Below are positions 6,448 through 13,945 of a stretch of 64,000 nucleotides of DNA, piece by piece. Both the position numbers and the translations under genes were made by a program. Location of the stretch: contig JAGQDJ010000018.1 in assembly GCA_022885665.1 (NCBI GenBank), forward strand, positions 62,001 to 126,000. The letters are read 5' to 3'. The DNA comes from Triops longicaudatus. Lineage: Eukaryota; Arthropoda; Branchiopoda; Notostraca; Triopsidae. Position 1 is the first letter of the stretch; each line of letters starts with the position of its first letter. The notes beneath the pieces are model-generated. The model was not told the origin of the DNA. It searched no databases and saw only the letters and a program-made list of their open reading frames with translations.

Positions 6448-8778
6448 ATGATCGAACCAAGTAAAAATTTACGAGAAATATTTAAAAATGCAATTGATTT
6501 TGCTAAACAACTTCAACACGAATACGTAACAATTGAACATCTTACATACTGTATCTTGTCCGATGCCACAGTGAACAAACTACTGTCACAATACGGCGCA
6601 AATGTAAAAGTAATTCAAGGCAATTTGGATATTTACATTAAACAAAATTTATCCGAAATTGTTACCACACAAACACAATATACTCCAAGTAAAACGTTGT
6701 CAGTTGAACGTGTAGTAAATAGAACATTTAGCCAAGTTATGTTTGCACTACGTGATCAGATTGATGCAATTGATGTATTAATCAGTATTCTTAGTGAAAA
6801 AAATTGCTTTGGTTACTACTTCTTAACACTTGGCGGAGTTACAAAAGAAAAGCTAATTAAGTACATTAACGACTCATCATCAGTTGCTGGTATCGAATCA
6901 GATGCAGGCTCAGCGGCAGCAAATGCGTCAAATATTGATAAAATTATTAATCAGTTCTGTACTAATTTAAGCGAACTTGCATCTGATAAAAAAATTGATC
7001 CAGTAATTGGTCGTGATGCCGAACTTGAAAGTATTCAATTAGTATTAGCTAGACGTAATAAATGCAATGTATTAATGATTGGCGAACCAGGTGTAGGTAA
7101 AACAGCAATTGCCGAAGGCTTGGCTCGTAAAATTTTAGAAAAGAAAGTGCCTAAGTTTATCCAGGATCACTCAGTATATGCACTCGACATTAGTGCATTA
7201 CTTGCAGGATCAAAATATCGTGGTGATTTCGAAGAGCGTGTTAAAGCTGTGTTTAAGTCGCTTGAAAAGAAAGGTAAAGTTATTGTGTTCATTGACGAAG
7301 CACATATGATGCAAGGTGCCGGATCATCTACTCAAAGCTCAAACGATTTATCAAATATTCTTAAGCCAGTATTAACAAAAGGTACTATTAAGTTAGTAGC
7401 GTCAACTACATGGGACGAATATAGAAAGCATTTTGAAAAGGATCGTGCATTAATGCGACGATTCCAACGTATTACAATTGACGAACCATCACCAGAATTA
7501 TCAGTTAAAATTATTAAAGGTATCCGTAAATACTACGAAAAACACCATACGGTTAAAATTACAGATGCTGCCATTGAACAAGCTGTAAAATTAAGCATTA
7601 AATACATGTCTGATAAAAAGTTGCCTGATAAAGCAATTGACATTATCGACTGTGCATGTGCAAGATACAAGCTTAATGATGATCCCGCAGTTGAATCAGT
7701 TGAACAAGTTGTTGATATCGAACAGATTGTGTTCGAAGTTAGTAAGATGATCAATATGCCAGTTGAAACAGTTTCACAGAAAGAAAGCAAGAGTTTAGCT
7801 AATCTTGAATCATCAATTAAATCGATGGTATTTGGTCAAGATTCTGCATTAGATCAGTTACTTGATAAAATCTTTGTATCACAAGCTGGATTAAAAGCAC
7901 CAAATAAACCAATTGGTAGTTTTTTACTGTTGGGCCCAACTGGTACAGGTAAGACTGAAACTGCAAAGGCACTTGCCGATAAGATGGGTATGAAATTGCT
8001 TAGGTTTGACATGAGCGAGTATCAAGAAAAACATAGTGTTGCAAGTTTAATCGGTGCTCCTCCGGGTTACGTGGGATATGACGAAAATGCTGGACAGTTA
8101 ATAACAAAGTTACAAGAAACACCTAACTGTATTTTATTACTTGATGAAATTGAAAAGGCTCATCCAGACGTTAGCAATATTTTACTTGGATTTATGGATT
8201 CTGGATTTATCTCTGGTGCAAATGGCAAACAAGCCGATGGTAGAAATTGTATCTTAATTATGACATCTAATCTTGGAGCATCTGATAATGAAAAAAATTC
8301 AATTGGATTTGCTGACTTGGCAAAAACAGCCGAAGATGACAAAGCAGTTACTAAATTTTTCCCACCAGAATTTAGAAATCGACTTGATGCAATCATTAAG
8401 TTTGCTAGCTTAACACCTAATGTTGTAACAGATATTGTTAAGAAATTTGTTAAAGATTTAAACGATCAACTTAAAGAAAAATCAATTGAAATTATTCCAG
8501 ATAAAGAAGCATTTAAATGGATTGCATCAAATGGATATGATCGAAAAATGGGTGCACGACCACTTGCACGGTTAATTGATAATAAAATTAAAAGTCCATT
8601 AAGTAGACGAATTTTGTTTGGTGATTTAGTAGCCGGCGGTCGTGTACATGTATCAGTTAGTAATAACGAATTACAATTTAACATAAAAGAAATGCCAGTT
8701 GTTAAATCAAAAGAAGAAAAGAAGTTACTAAAAGAAGCTAAGTTAGACCAAACATCGAGCGAGAATAGCGACATGTAA
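6448..8778 (+). CDS. clpA: ClpA-like AAA+ unfoldase with ClpP-docking-type loop
   Basis: The 776-residue protein has the whole ClpA layout: a Clp N-domain (about 1-145), D1 with GEPGVGKT (212-219) and FIDEAH (281-286), D2 with GPTGTGKT (496-503) and LLDEIEKAH (about 564-572), and the FRNRLD and GARPLAR motifs. It lacks the long ClpB middle domain, which argues for a ClpP partner rather than a disaggregase. An IGF tripeptide (619-621) sits where ClpA has its IGL loop that binds ClpP. No clpP is in the window, so it would use host ClpP or act alone. The C-terminal 30 residues are highly charged. It follows dnaJ and has its own promoter. Confidence 0.92.
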   Translation: MIEPSKNLREIFKNAIDFAKQLQHEYVTIEHLTYCILSDATVNKLLSQYGANVKVIQGNLDIYIKQNLSEIVTTQTQYTPSKTLSVERVVNRTFSQVMFALRDQIDAIDVLISILSEKNCFGYYFLTLGGVTKEKLIKYINDSSSVAGIESDAGSAAANASNIDKIINQFCTNLSELASDKKIDPVIGRDAELESIQLVLARRNKCNVLMIGEPGVGKTAIAEGLARKILEKKVPKFIQDHSVYALDISALLAGSKYRGDFEERVKAVFKSLEKKGKVIVFIDEAHMMQGAGSSTQSSNDLSNILKPVLTKGTIKLVASTTWDEYRKHFEKDRALMRRFQRITIDEPSPELSVKIIKGIRKYYEKHHTVKITDAAIEQAVKLSIKYMSDKKLPDKAIDIIDCACARYKLNDDPAVESVEQVVDIEQIVFEVSKMINMPVETVSQKESKSLANLESSIKSMVFGQDSALDQLLDKIFVSQAGLKAPNKPIGSFLLLGPTGTGKTETAKALADKMGMKLLRFDMSEYQEKHSVASLIGAPPGYVGYDENAGQLITKLQETPNCILLLDEIEKAHPDVSNILLGFMDSGFISGANGKQADGRNCILIMTSNLGASDNEKNSIGFADLAKTAEDDKAVTKFFPPEFRNRLDAIIKFASLTPNVVTDIVKKFVKDLNDQLKEKSIEIIPDKEAFKWIASNGYDRKMGARPLARLIDNKIKSPLSRRILFGDLVAGGRVHVSVSNNELQFNIKEMPVVKSKEEKKLLKEAKLDQTSSENSDM

Positions 8779-8792
8779 CTGTTGACTACTTT

Positions 8793-8800
8793 GATAAATA
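8793..8800 (+). promoter_or_regulatory. T4-late-like motif GATAAATA
   Basis: The motif lies four bases before the ATG at 8805 in the short gap after the clpA-like gene. If it is a T4-type late promoter, transcription would start within the start codon region. Chance occurrence is possible in such AT-rich DNA. Confidence 0.35.
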
Positions 8801-8804
8801 ATTG

Positions 8805-9167
8805 ATGACTACTGAAAGCACAATTATTATCAAAAACATTGACCAGGCCACTGAGCCTGGTACATTCATATCTACTGAAAAAATCAAGGGGTCTGGACAC
8901 TATCGAAAACACGGTAGTGTCCAGACCTTTCAGTTTGATATAGACCAGTTTAAAGGATCAATTATTATCCAAGGAACATTGCAGTTGTATCCTGGAGAAT
9001 CAGACTGGATTGACCTTAAATTTCAAAGTGGTCTTGAAATTGCACCAGCCGACAGTTCGGCATCGTCTGGATCGTTTATACGAAATATCCAAGGAAATTG
9101 GGTATGGATTAGACTTAAATACAATATAGTCGAAGGGTCTATTACACAAGTATTTGCTGTATTGTAA
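8805..9167 (+). CDS. Hypothetical beta-rich protein (120 aa)
   Basis: I choose the ATG at 8805 over the TTG one codon upstream. The 120-residue protein is beta-rich with many Ser, Gly and Ile residues (GSIIIQGTLQLYP, NWVWIRLKYNI) and ends in a hydrophobic strand. This composition resembles small virion proteins, and a late-like motif precedes it, but no family is recognised. Confidence 0.6.
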   Translation: MTTESTIIIKNIDQATEPGTFISTEKIKGSGHYRKHGSVQTFQFDIDQFKGSIIIQGTLQLYPGESDWIDLKFQSGLEIAPADSSASSGSFIRNIQGNWVWIRLKYNIVEGSITQVFAVL

Positions 9168-9181
9168 CTTTTCACAATAAA

Positions 9182-9240
9182 GATAAATATAGTATGTAAT
9201 TAGGTGGTTAATTACTTAGTATTATCACACCATAAGTAAT
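9182..9240 (+). promoter_or_regulatory. Late-like motif plus hairpin leader
   Basis: GATAAATA at 9182-9189 is followed by a perfect 8-bp inverted repeat, ATTACTTA (9211-9218) with TAAGTAAT (9233-9240), around a 14-base loop. The hairpin would lie in the leader of the next gene (ATG 9256) and could protect the mRNA or bind a regulator. Both roles are inferred. Confidence 0.35.
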
Positions 9241-9255
9241 AAAGGCGTCTAGAAT

Positions 9256-9618
9256 ATGTTATTAAAAGAAATGTTCAGTACATTAAGTGGTCCGGGATCA
9301 GCTGACAATAATATTGATTGGGTTGGAGATTTGAAGTTTTTCATTAATAATGAAGATTCTATGATGACTCAACATATTTTTCCAGCAGTAAGAAAGCACA
9401 GAAACCATATTGGAAATCCAAATGTATACAAATTATATGTTAAACCAGTAACCTGCTGTCTCAGAGCGTATTGTGACAAATATAACATTGAGAATGTTAA
9501 AGATAAATTTACATCTGATATTTTAGAAAATATTGCAAGAGAATTTGCTACTAATCAAGAAAAGTTTATCAAAGACGGTCATTACGGTAAATATAAAAGT
9601 AAGAATAAAATATTATGA
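9256..9618 (+). CDS. Hypothetical protein (120 aa)
   Basis: A 120-residue mostly helical, slightly basic protein with a vicinal cysteine pair (VTCCLRAYC) near residue 75 and a lysine-rich C-terminus. It overlaps the next gene by four bases (ATGA), so the two form a unit behind the late-like element. No domain recognised. Confidence 0.65.
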   Translation: MLLKEMFSTLSGPGSADNNIDWVGDLKFFINNEDSMMTQHIFPAVRKHRNHIGNPNVYKLYVKPVTCCLRAYCDKYNIENVKDKFTSDILENIAREFATNQEKFIKDGHYGKYKSKNKIL

Positions 9619-10232
9619 AATACAGAAAACATCTAACAGAACACGAAATTAATGCTATTACTAAATTAGTAGTTGAAAGTAATAATTGGAGCTCAGCCCC
9701 TTTTAGTGCCAGAAAGCCAGAAACTGACTGGCCGCCTCATCCTCCACATCTACACATACCTCAAGATGATATGAAAAGATTTCGAGAAGCTGCACTTGGA
9801 CTATGGAAAAAATACGGAATTGATGTAAATTTTAGTGATCACTTTCTAAAGCGTGTAAATGCCGCACGGAACGATCCTCCAATTACTGCCGCAGAATTGA
9901 CTAGAATCTTTAGAGAATCAGCTAGATATCACGGAGAGAGAATTTATGATACACCCGCAACAAGTGGTACTCTACATGATATAGTATCTGACATTAGCGT
10001 AATGCTAGCTATGCCAGAGTTACAACAACCTATACCAGATACAGATACAAATGGAAAACGCCTAACACGATCACAACGACCAAAAAGAAAATTAACAATA
10101 TCATCTATTATGCGCAAGTCTAATTTCAAACAAAATAAGGATGATGAAATATATAAAATTGGCAATAATCCGGAAGATAATTATTACCGTGAACCTGGTA
10201 CGCTTGAACGTATTCCGGTTAGCAGAAGATAA
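9615..10232 (+). CDS. Hypothetical protein (205 aa)
   Basis: The 205-residue protein has a proline-rich stretch near residues 35-50 (DWPPHPPHLHIP), a helical core (FSDHFLKRVNAARNDPPITAAELTRIFRES, about 78-107) and a basic C-terminal tail. The core resembles a module I associate with unnamed T4-like marine phage proteins, from memory only. It starts inside the previous stop codon. Function unknown. Confidence 0.65.
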   Translation: MKYRKHLTEHEINAITKLVVESNNWSSAPFSARKPETDWPPHPPHLHIPQDDMKRFREAALGLWKKYGIDVNFSDHFLKRVNAARNDPPITAAELTRIFRESARYHGERIYDTPATSGTLHDIVSDISVMLAMPELQQPIPDTDTNGKRLTRSQRPKRKLTISSIMRKSNFKQNKDDEIYKIGNNPEDNYYREPGTLERIPVSRR

Positions 10233-10270
10233 TTAGTATGTTAGCATGCAGTGTAATAAACATTTACTAA

Positions 10271-10507
10271 ATGAAAATTAATGAAATTGTATACGAGGAT
10301 GCATCAGCTGGGGCAACTTCTGCCGGTAGTATTGCATCTGTTGTAAATCCACACATAAGTCCAGGTTCTGCACGTGGTAAAAAAAGCTATACAGGATCTC
10401 CTGGAAAGTCTGGTACAAAGTCTCCCCCTCAGCCTAAAGTTAAAACTGCGAATGCATTAGATTCGAAAATTAGCTTGTTTGGCGAAGACTTACTGGTTAG
10501 AAGATAA
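10271..10507 (+). CDS. Small low-complexity protein (78 aa)
   Basis: A 78-residue protein starting MKINEIVYEDASAGATSAGS, rich in Ser, Gly, Ala and Lys and likely disordered. Its last codons overlap a late-like motif (10503-10510). Proteins with this kind of N-terminus are often virion-associated in T4-like phages, but that is recollection, not proof. Confidence 0.5.
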   Translation: MKINEIVYEDASAGATSAGSIASVVNPHISPGSARGKKSYTGSPGKSGTKSPPQPKVKTANALDSKISLFGEDLLVRR

Positions 10508-10510
10508 ATA
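10503..10510 (+). promoter_or_regulatory. T4-late-like motif GATAAATA
   Basis: The motif overlaps the stop codon at 10505-10507 and lies 79 bases before the start of the 833-residue gene. Its position at the head of a gene is the only support. Confidence 0.3.
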
Positions 10511-10588
10511 ACACTATGGAATAACATATTTGCTATATGATGCTGGCTGTCCCGATTATGGTAGGCCAATGTAAACAAGGAACATAAA

Positions 10589-13090
10589 ATGGATTTTAAA
10601 TCATTAATAAACAAAATAGATACGTTGGAAACACCAACAAAAACAGCCAGTACTGGAAAAACATCAAACGTACAAGCAACACCTGTAACATTAACCGAAA
10701 GTGCACAATTACGTGTATTATCCGGTGCATCAACAGTTGCTCATGAAACTGCGTTAATGGAATCGGCAAAGCAAGACAAATATTTTCCACCTGCTAAGGG
10801 CGATAAAAAAGGTGAAACTAAACCAAAGCGTAAATCAATGGATACTAAGACAAATGAATCCGACGATAGTGGTACTGCTCCAAACAAATCAAACGTTAGC
10901 AGGTACGGTGGCCCGGTAGTTAGTAAGAAGTCAGATCAGTCACAGTGGTTTACATCTGCTAAAAGTAATAAAAAAGAAGACGACTCAGCCGAATCAAAAC
11001 CAAAACGCAAGTCATCATTTCCACCTGCTAAAGATGACGACTCGGCTGAATCAAAACCAAAACGTAAGTCATCATTCCCACCTGCTAAAGATGACGACTC
11101 GGCTGAATCAAAACCAAAACGTAAGTCATCATTCCCACCTGCTAAAGAAGACAAATCACCTAATGACTCTAGTAGAAGTAGTAAATCAGGTAATGCAACT
11201 AAAGTACCAGTTAGCAAATACGGGAAATCTTCTGAGTCAAATCGTAAAGACGAAAGTGTAACATCATTTACATCAAGATTCTTACAAATGGTAGAATCTA
11301 AGAAGGCAGGTGCAGACAATAAACAAGCTAAAACATTGAAATCACAAGCTGCTCAAATCGAAAAGCTTAAGAAACAAATTGAAAAGCTTAAAGAAAAACC
11401 TGTAACCGAAACTACTCGTAGCACTAAACGTAGTAAAATTGCAACTTTAGAAAGTCGCTTACGTAATGCTACATTAAAAAGTCGTATTAACGAATCAGAT
11501 GATTCTGTATACGATAAATCTGCTACTTATAAGTTTTTGCAGAAGTTTATTAGTGAAGTAGGAAAAACACTTGGACATACTGGATTAGTCGATTGGGATT
11601 TTAATCGTGACGGATCAATTAAAATAAAAATGAATCCTGCATATTTTAATTTATCAGATAAGTCTGATCAAAGCGACTCGGCAAAAGCATCGAGAATGCT
11701 TGACACAGTAATTGACAAATATTTCAGATCATTTAGGAAAAACGGTGATTACTTTGATCAGCCAGTTGGCGGAGAATTCTCAGTTGGTATTAAAACTGGT
11801 TCAAGAGGCCAATATGAAAGTAAACGCAATCGTGGTAGTCAACTTGCCGAAGGTCGTGATTATTCGGGGCGCAGGTTATCATTTAAAGAAATGGTTAAGT
11901 TAGTACAAGAAAGCGGTGGTCAACAACGTATTGATCCAGTTGATGTTGAATTATTTCAATGGGCTAATCGGGTTGCTGTAAACAAACTAGGCAAAGGTAC
12001 ACAAGCCGAAGTGTATGCTGGAATGGTATACGAGAACATGGGCGGCATTTTTGAAATGTATGATGTATTATCTGAGTCTGGACATTTCGATGACGAAGAC
12101 GAAACTTACATGGATCCAATTTCTGGTCGTATGCATCCAAATGATAGATTTTCATCCAATCGTGTCAGTGAACACGAAGTTAGAGAACTTGCTAAGATGT
12201 ATGATACCCTTAAACTAACTGAATATGAGTTTGAAGATGAAATAGAGAATTTAGCCGGTAGAGACATGTCAAGAGAATGTCGTGATTATATTGAACGAAA
12301 TATCACATTGAGTGAGTTTGTTAACCTAGTAGTCGGTGATGATGAGTTTAATGATCATGAGTTTAATGATCATGAGTTTGACGATATTAGTGATCACTCG
12401 TTTGGTGGCAATGATTTTGGTGATGACTTTGATGATGGGTTTGACGCTGATAGGCTGATATCTATGAGAGAATCGGGTAATAGGGCTGCTGCTGATATAG
12501 CGAACAGTTTTAACGATATGAGTTCCGGCATGCAAAATGCTTGGAAACATCGGGCTGCAATATTAGTGTTGCAAGGTCGGTATTCAGAAGCATTACGTAT
12601 GGTAAATCCTTATATGAAGGATGTTGACTCGGCAACACAAGACAAAATTAAGGATAAAATTAGTAATGTTAAGCCAGTAATGCTAAACGGAAAAGTAGCA
12701 GATACTAGTACTCTTGAAAAAAGTCAACAGCATATAGACTGGATTAATAAATCATTTATACCATGGTTAGAATCATTATTATCAACATCAACCACAAGTA
12801 AGACTAATACTACTTCTGATCAAAATACTGCATTAATGAAACGAGTCGGAATGATGTCACTGCAAGGAATGCAATCAGAAGCAGACAAATATTTAAGAAT
12901 GATAATTAAAGACGTTAACCCAACAACACAACGAAAAATTATCAATAAAATTGATAACATTAAGCCAGCAATGATAAACGGAAGATTAGCAGACGCAAGC
13001 AGTCTTGAAAAAAGTCAACAGCATATAGACTGGATTAATAAATCATTTATACCATGGTTAGAATCAGAAGTATCATCAGGCACTGCATAA
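10589..13090 (+). CDS. Large repeat-containing protein, possibly head or internal virion protein (833 aa)
   Basis: The start has AAGGA upstream. Residues 1-90 are low-complexity. Residues about 131-187 hold three 19-residue tandem repeats (DDDSAESKPKRKSSFPPAK-type, bases 10979-11148). A coiled coil (about 245-275) and a folded central domain follow. Around residue 590 there is an acidic run with NDHEF repeats. The C-terminus has two related domains of about 85 residues, each ending IDWINKSFIPWLES and sharing an exact 64-base DNA repeat. The alternating basic and acidic disordered segments would suit an internal, scaffold or DNA-associated virion protein. No family is recognised. Confidence 0.7.
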   Translation: MDFKSLINKIDTLETPTKTASTGKTSNVQATPVTLTESAQLRVLSGASTVAHETALMESAKQDKYFPPAKGDKKGETKPKRKSMDTKTNESDDSGTAPNKSNVSRYGGPVVSKKSDQSQWFTSAKSNKKEDDSAESKPKRKSSFPPAKDDDSAESKPKRKSSFPPAKDDDSAESKPKRKSSFPPAKEDKSPNDSSRSSKSGNATKVPVSKYGKSSESNRKDESVTSFTSRFLQMVESKKAGADNKQAKTLKSQAAQIEKLKKQIEKLKEKPVTETTRSTKRSKIATLESRLRNATLKSRINESDDSVYDKSATYKFLQKFISEVGKTLGHTGLVDWDFNRDGSIKIKMNPAYFNLSDKSDQSDSAKASRMLDTVIDKYFRSFRKNGDYFDQPVGGEFSVGIKTGSRGQYESKRNRGSQLAEGRDYSGRRLSFKEMVKLVQESGGQQRIDPVDVELFQWANRVAVNKLGKGTQAEVYAGMVYENMGGIFEMYDVLSESGHFDDEDETYMDPISGRMHPNDRFSSNRVSEHEVRELAKMYDTLKLTEYEFEDEIENLAGRDMSRECRDYIERNITLSEFVNLVVGDDEFNDHEFNDHEFDDISDHSFGGNDFGDDFDDGFDADRLISMRESGNRAAADIANSFNDMSSGMQNAWKHRAAILVLQGRYSEALRMVNPYMKDVDSATQDKIKDKISNVKPVMLNGKVADTSTLEKSQQHIDWINKSFIPWLESLLSTSTTSKTNTTSDQNTALMKRVGMMSLQGMQSEADKYLRMIIKDVNPTTQRKIINKIDNIKPAMINGRLADASSLEKSQQHIDWINKSFIPWLESEVSSGTA
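10979..11148 (+). repeat. Three tandem 57-bp coding repeats
   Basis: Three in-frame 57-bp units encode 19-residue Lys/Ser/Pro-rich repeats. The second and third are nearly identical in DNA while the first differs at several third positions, suggesting recent duplication of one unit. Repeat number may vary between related phages. Confidence 0.85.
12712..13066 (+). repeat. Exact 64-bp direct repeat, copies 291 bp apart
   Basis: Bases 12712-12775 and 13003-13066 are identical over 64 bp within two duplicated C-terminal domains whose remaining parts have diverged. Perfect identity in only one segment suggests recent gene conversion or strong constraint. Confidence 0.85.
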
Positions 13091-13154
13091 TTTGTTAACT
13101 GTATATCGAGAAGATTCTAAATAAGTATTAAATTTTAAATAATTTTAACTCACG

Positions 13155-13178
13155 AAGCCAGTTTATAGCTGGCTTTTT
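13155..13178 (+). terminator. Intrinsic terminator
   Basis: A 7-bp stem (AAGCCAG at 13155-13161 with CTGGCTT at 13169-13175) with a 7-base loop runs into a T-tract. It ends the transcript of the 833-residue gene. Confidence 0.75.
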
Positions 13179-13215
13179 CAACGGCTATATACACTATACT
13201 TGGAGAATTAAAAAT

Positions 13216-13482
13216 ATGTATAATCAATTAAACACTAACATGCTAATGATGAAAATCGAAGAAGCACTCAATAAACAATTTAAAACATCAGTAGAAATTA
13301 TTACAAAAATTAACGAAGATAACTCGATAAATGTTAACGTGTCTCAGCCCACTATTAGCAATTGTGAATTAACACCTATGACACTATCAACTGCAATCGA
13401 TGAATTATTTTATCAAACACGGGGCAATGGAAATTTATTCACACAGCCAATTAGGTATTCATTTGTAATTGGTGCACGTTAA
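13216..13482 (+). CDS. Hypothetical protein (88 aa)
   Basis: An 88-residue protein with an N-terminal helix and a beta-rich C-terminus (NINVNVSQPT-type strands), preceded by TTGGAGAA as ribosome site. It stands alone between a terminator and the DsbA-like gene promoter. No family recognised. Confidence 0.6.
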   Translation: MYNQLNTNMLMMKIEEALNKQFKTSVEIITKINEDNSINVNVSQPTISNCELTPMTLSTAIDELFYQTRGNGNLFTQPIRYSFVIGAR

Positions 13483-13497
13483 TTGAATAAAATTTAG

Positions 13498-13526
13498 TTG
13501 ACTATGCACAATAAGTAATATATAAT
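13498..13526 (+). promoter_or_regulatory. Sigma70-type promoter for the DsbA-like gene
   Basis: TTGACT (13498-13503) and TATAAT (13521-13526) are 17 bases apart, with the ATG 23 bases further on behind an AGGAG site. Confidence 0.8.
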
Positions 13527-13548
13527 AATACACACAGGAGAAAAACTT

Positions 13549-13815
13549 ATGACAAAAATGTACGGTCCCGAAGAAAAAGCAAAACTTGAACGCCTTATTA
13601 ATGAAGGTTCACATGTTATGAGGGAAATTGAAGATCTGCGACTTGGCCTTAAAGAAACAATTAAAGCAGTTGCAGAAGAACTTGAAATTAAACCAAGTTG
13701 GATTAACAAAGCAATTAGCATTGCACACAAGGACACATGGAAAAATCATGAAGACGAGTGGAATGAAGTTGAAATGATTTTAGGTGTAACTAATAAGTTA
13801 CCTAAAGAAGATTAA
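13549..13815 (+). CDS. dsbA: DsbA-like double-stranded DNA-binding / late transcription regulator
   Basis: The 88-residue helical protein is close in length and style to T4 DsbA (89 residues), a DNA-binding protein that assists late promoter use. It begins MTKMYGPEEKAKLERLINEG and has a helix-turn-helix-like region (VAEELEIKPSWINKAISIAHK). It has its own strong promoter and precedes the polymerase region. The match is by remembered resemblance and length, not by a search. Confidence 0.6.
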   Translation: MTKMYGPEEKAKLERLINEGSHVMREIEDLRLGLKETIKAVAEELEIKPSWINKAISIAHKDTWKNHEDEWNEVEMILGVTNKLPKED

Positions 13816-13824
13816 TTAAGCAGT

Positions 13825-13851
13825 AGTGTATGCACTAGTAATGCATACACT
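13825..13851 (+). terminator. Hairpin between the DsbA-like gene and the polymerase leader
   Basis: A 10-bp perfect stem (13825-13834 with 13842-13851) has a 7-base loop. Only a weak T-rich tail follows, so it may be a terminator, an attenuator or an mRNA-stabilising structure for the downstream polymerase transcript. Confidence 0.6.
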
Positions 13852-13897
13852 TGATTTAACTGGTATATGTAAGCCTCAAAATTACATAAAGGAACTA

Positions 13898-13945
13898 ATG
13901 ACAATTTATAATAAACATAATCTCACACAAGGAGACGTTGCATGA
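13898..13945 (+). CDS. 15-codon leader ORF coupled to DNA polymerase
   Basis: An ATG at 13898 behind AAAGGA encodes MTIYNKHNLTQGDVA and stops at 13943-13945, overlapping the polymerase ATG at 13942 (ATGA). The polymerase Shine-Dalgarno (CAAGGAG) lies inside this short frame. The layout is that of a leader peptide controlling the next gene by translational coupling. Nothing shows the peptide itself is functional. Confidence 0.5.
   Translation: MTIYNKHNLTQGDVA

Noticed and set aside
10979..11148. CRISPR-like array
   Set aside because: The three 57-bp units are contiguous, in frame and encode protein repeats, with no unique spacers.
13172..13200. Promoter before the 88-residue gene at 13216 (TATACT at 13195)
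   Set aside because: No recognisable -35 is found at 16-18 bases upstream, so the -10-like hexamer alone is too weak.
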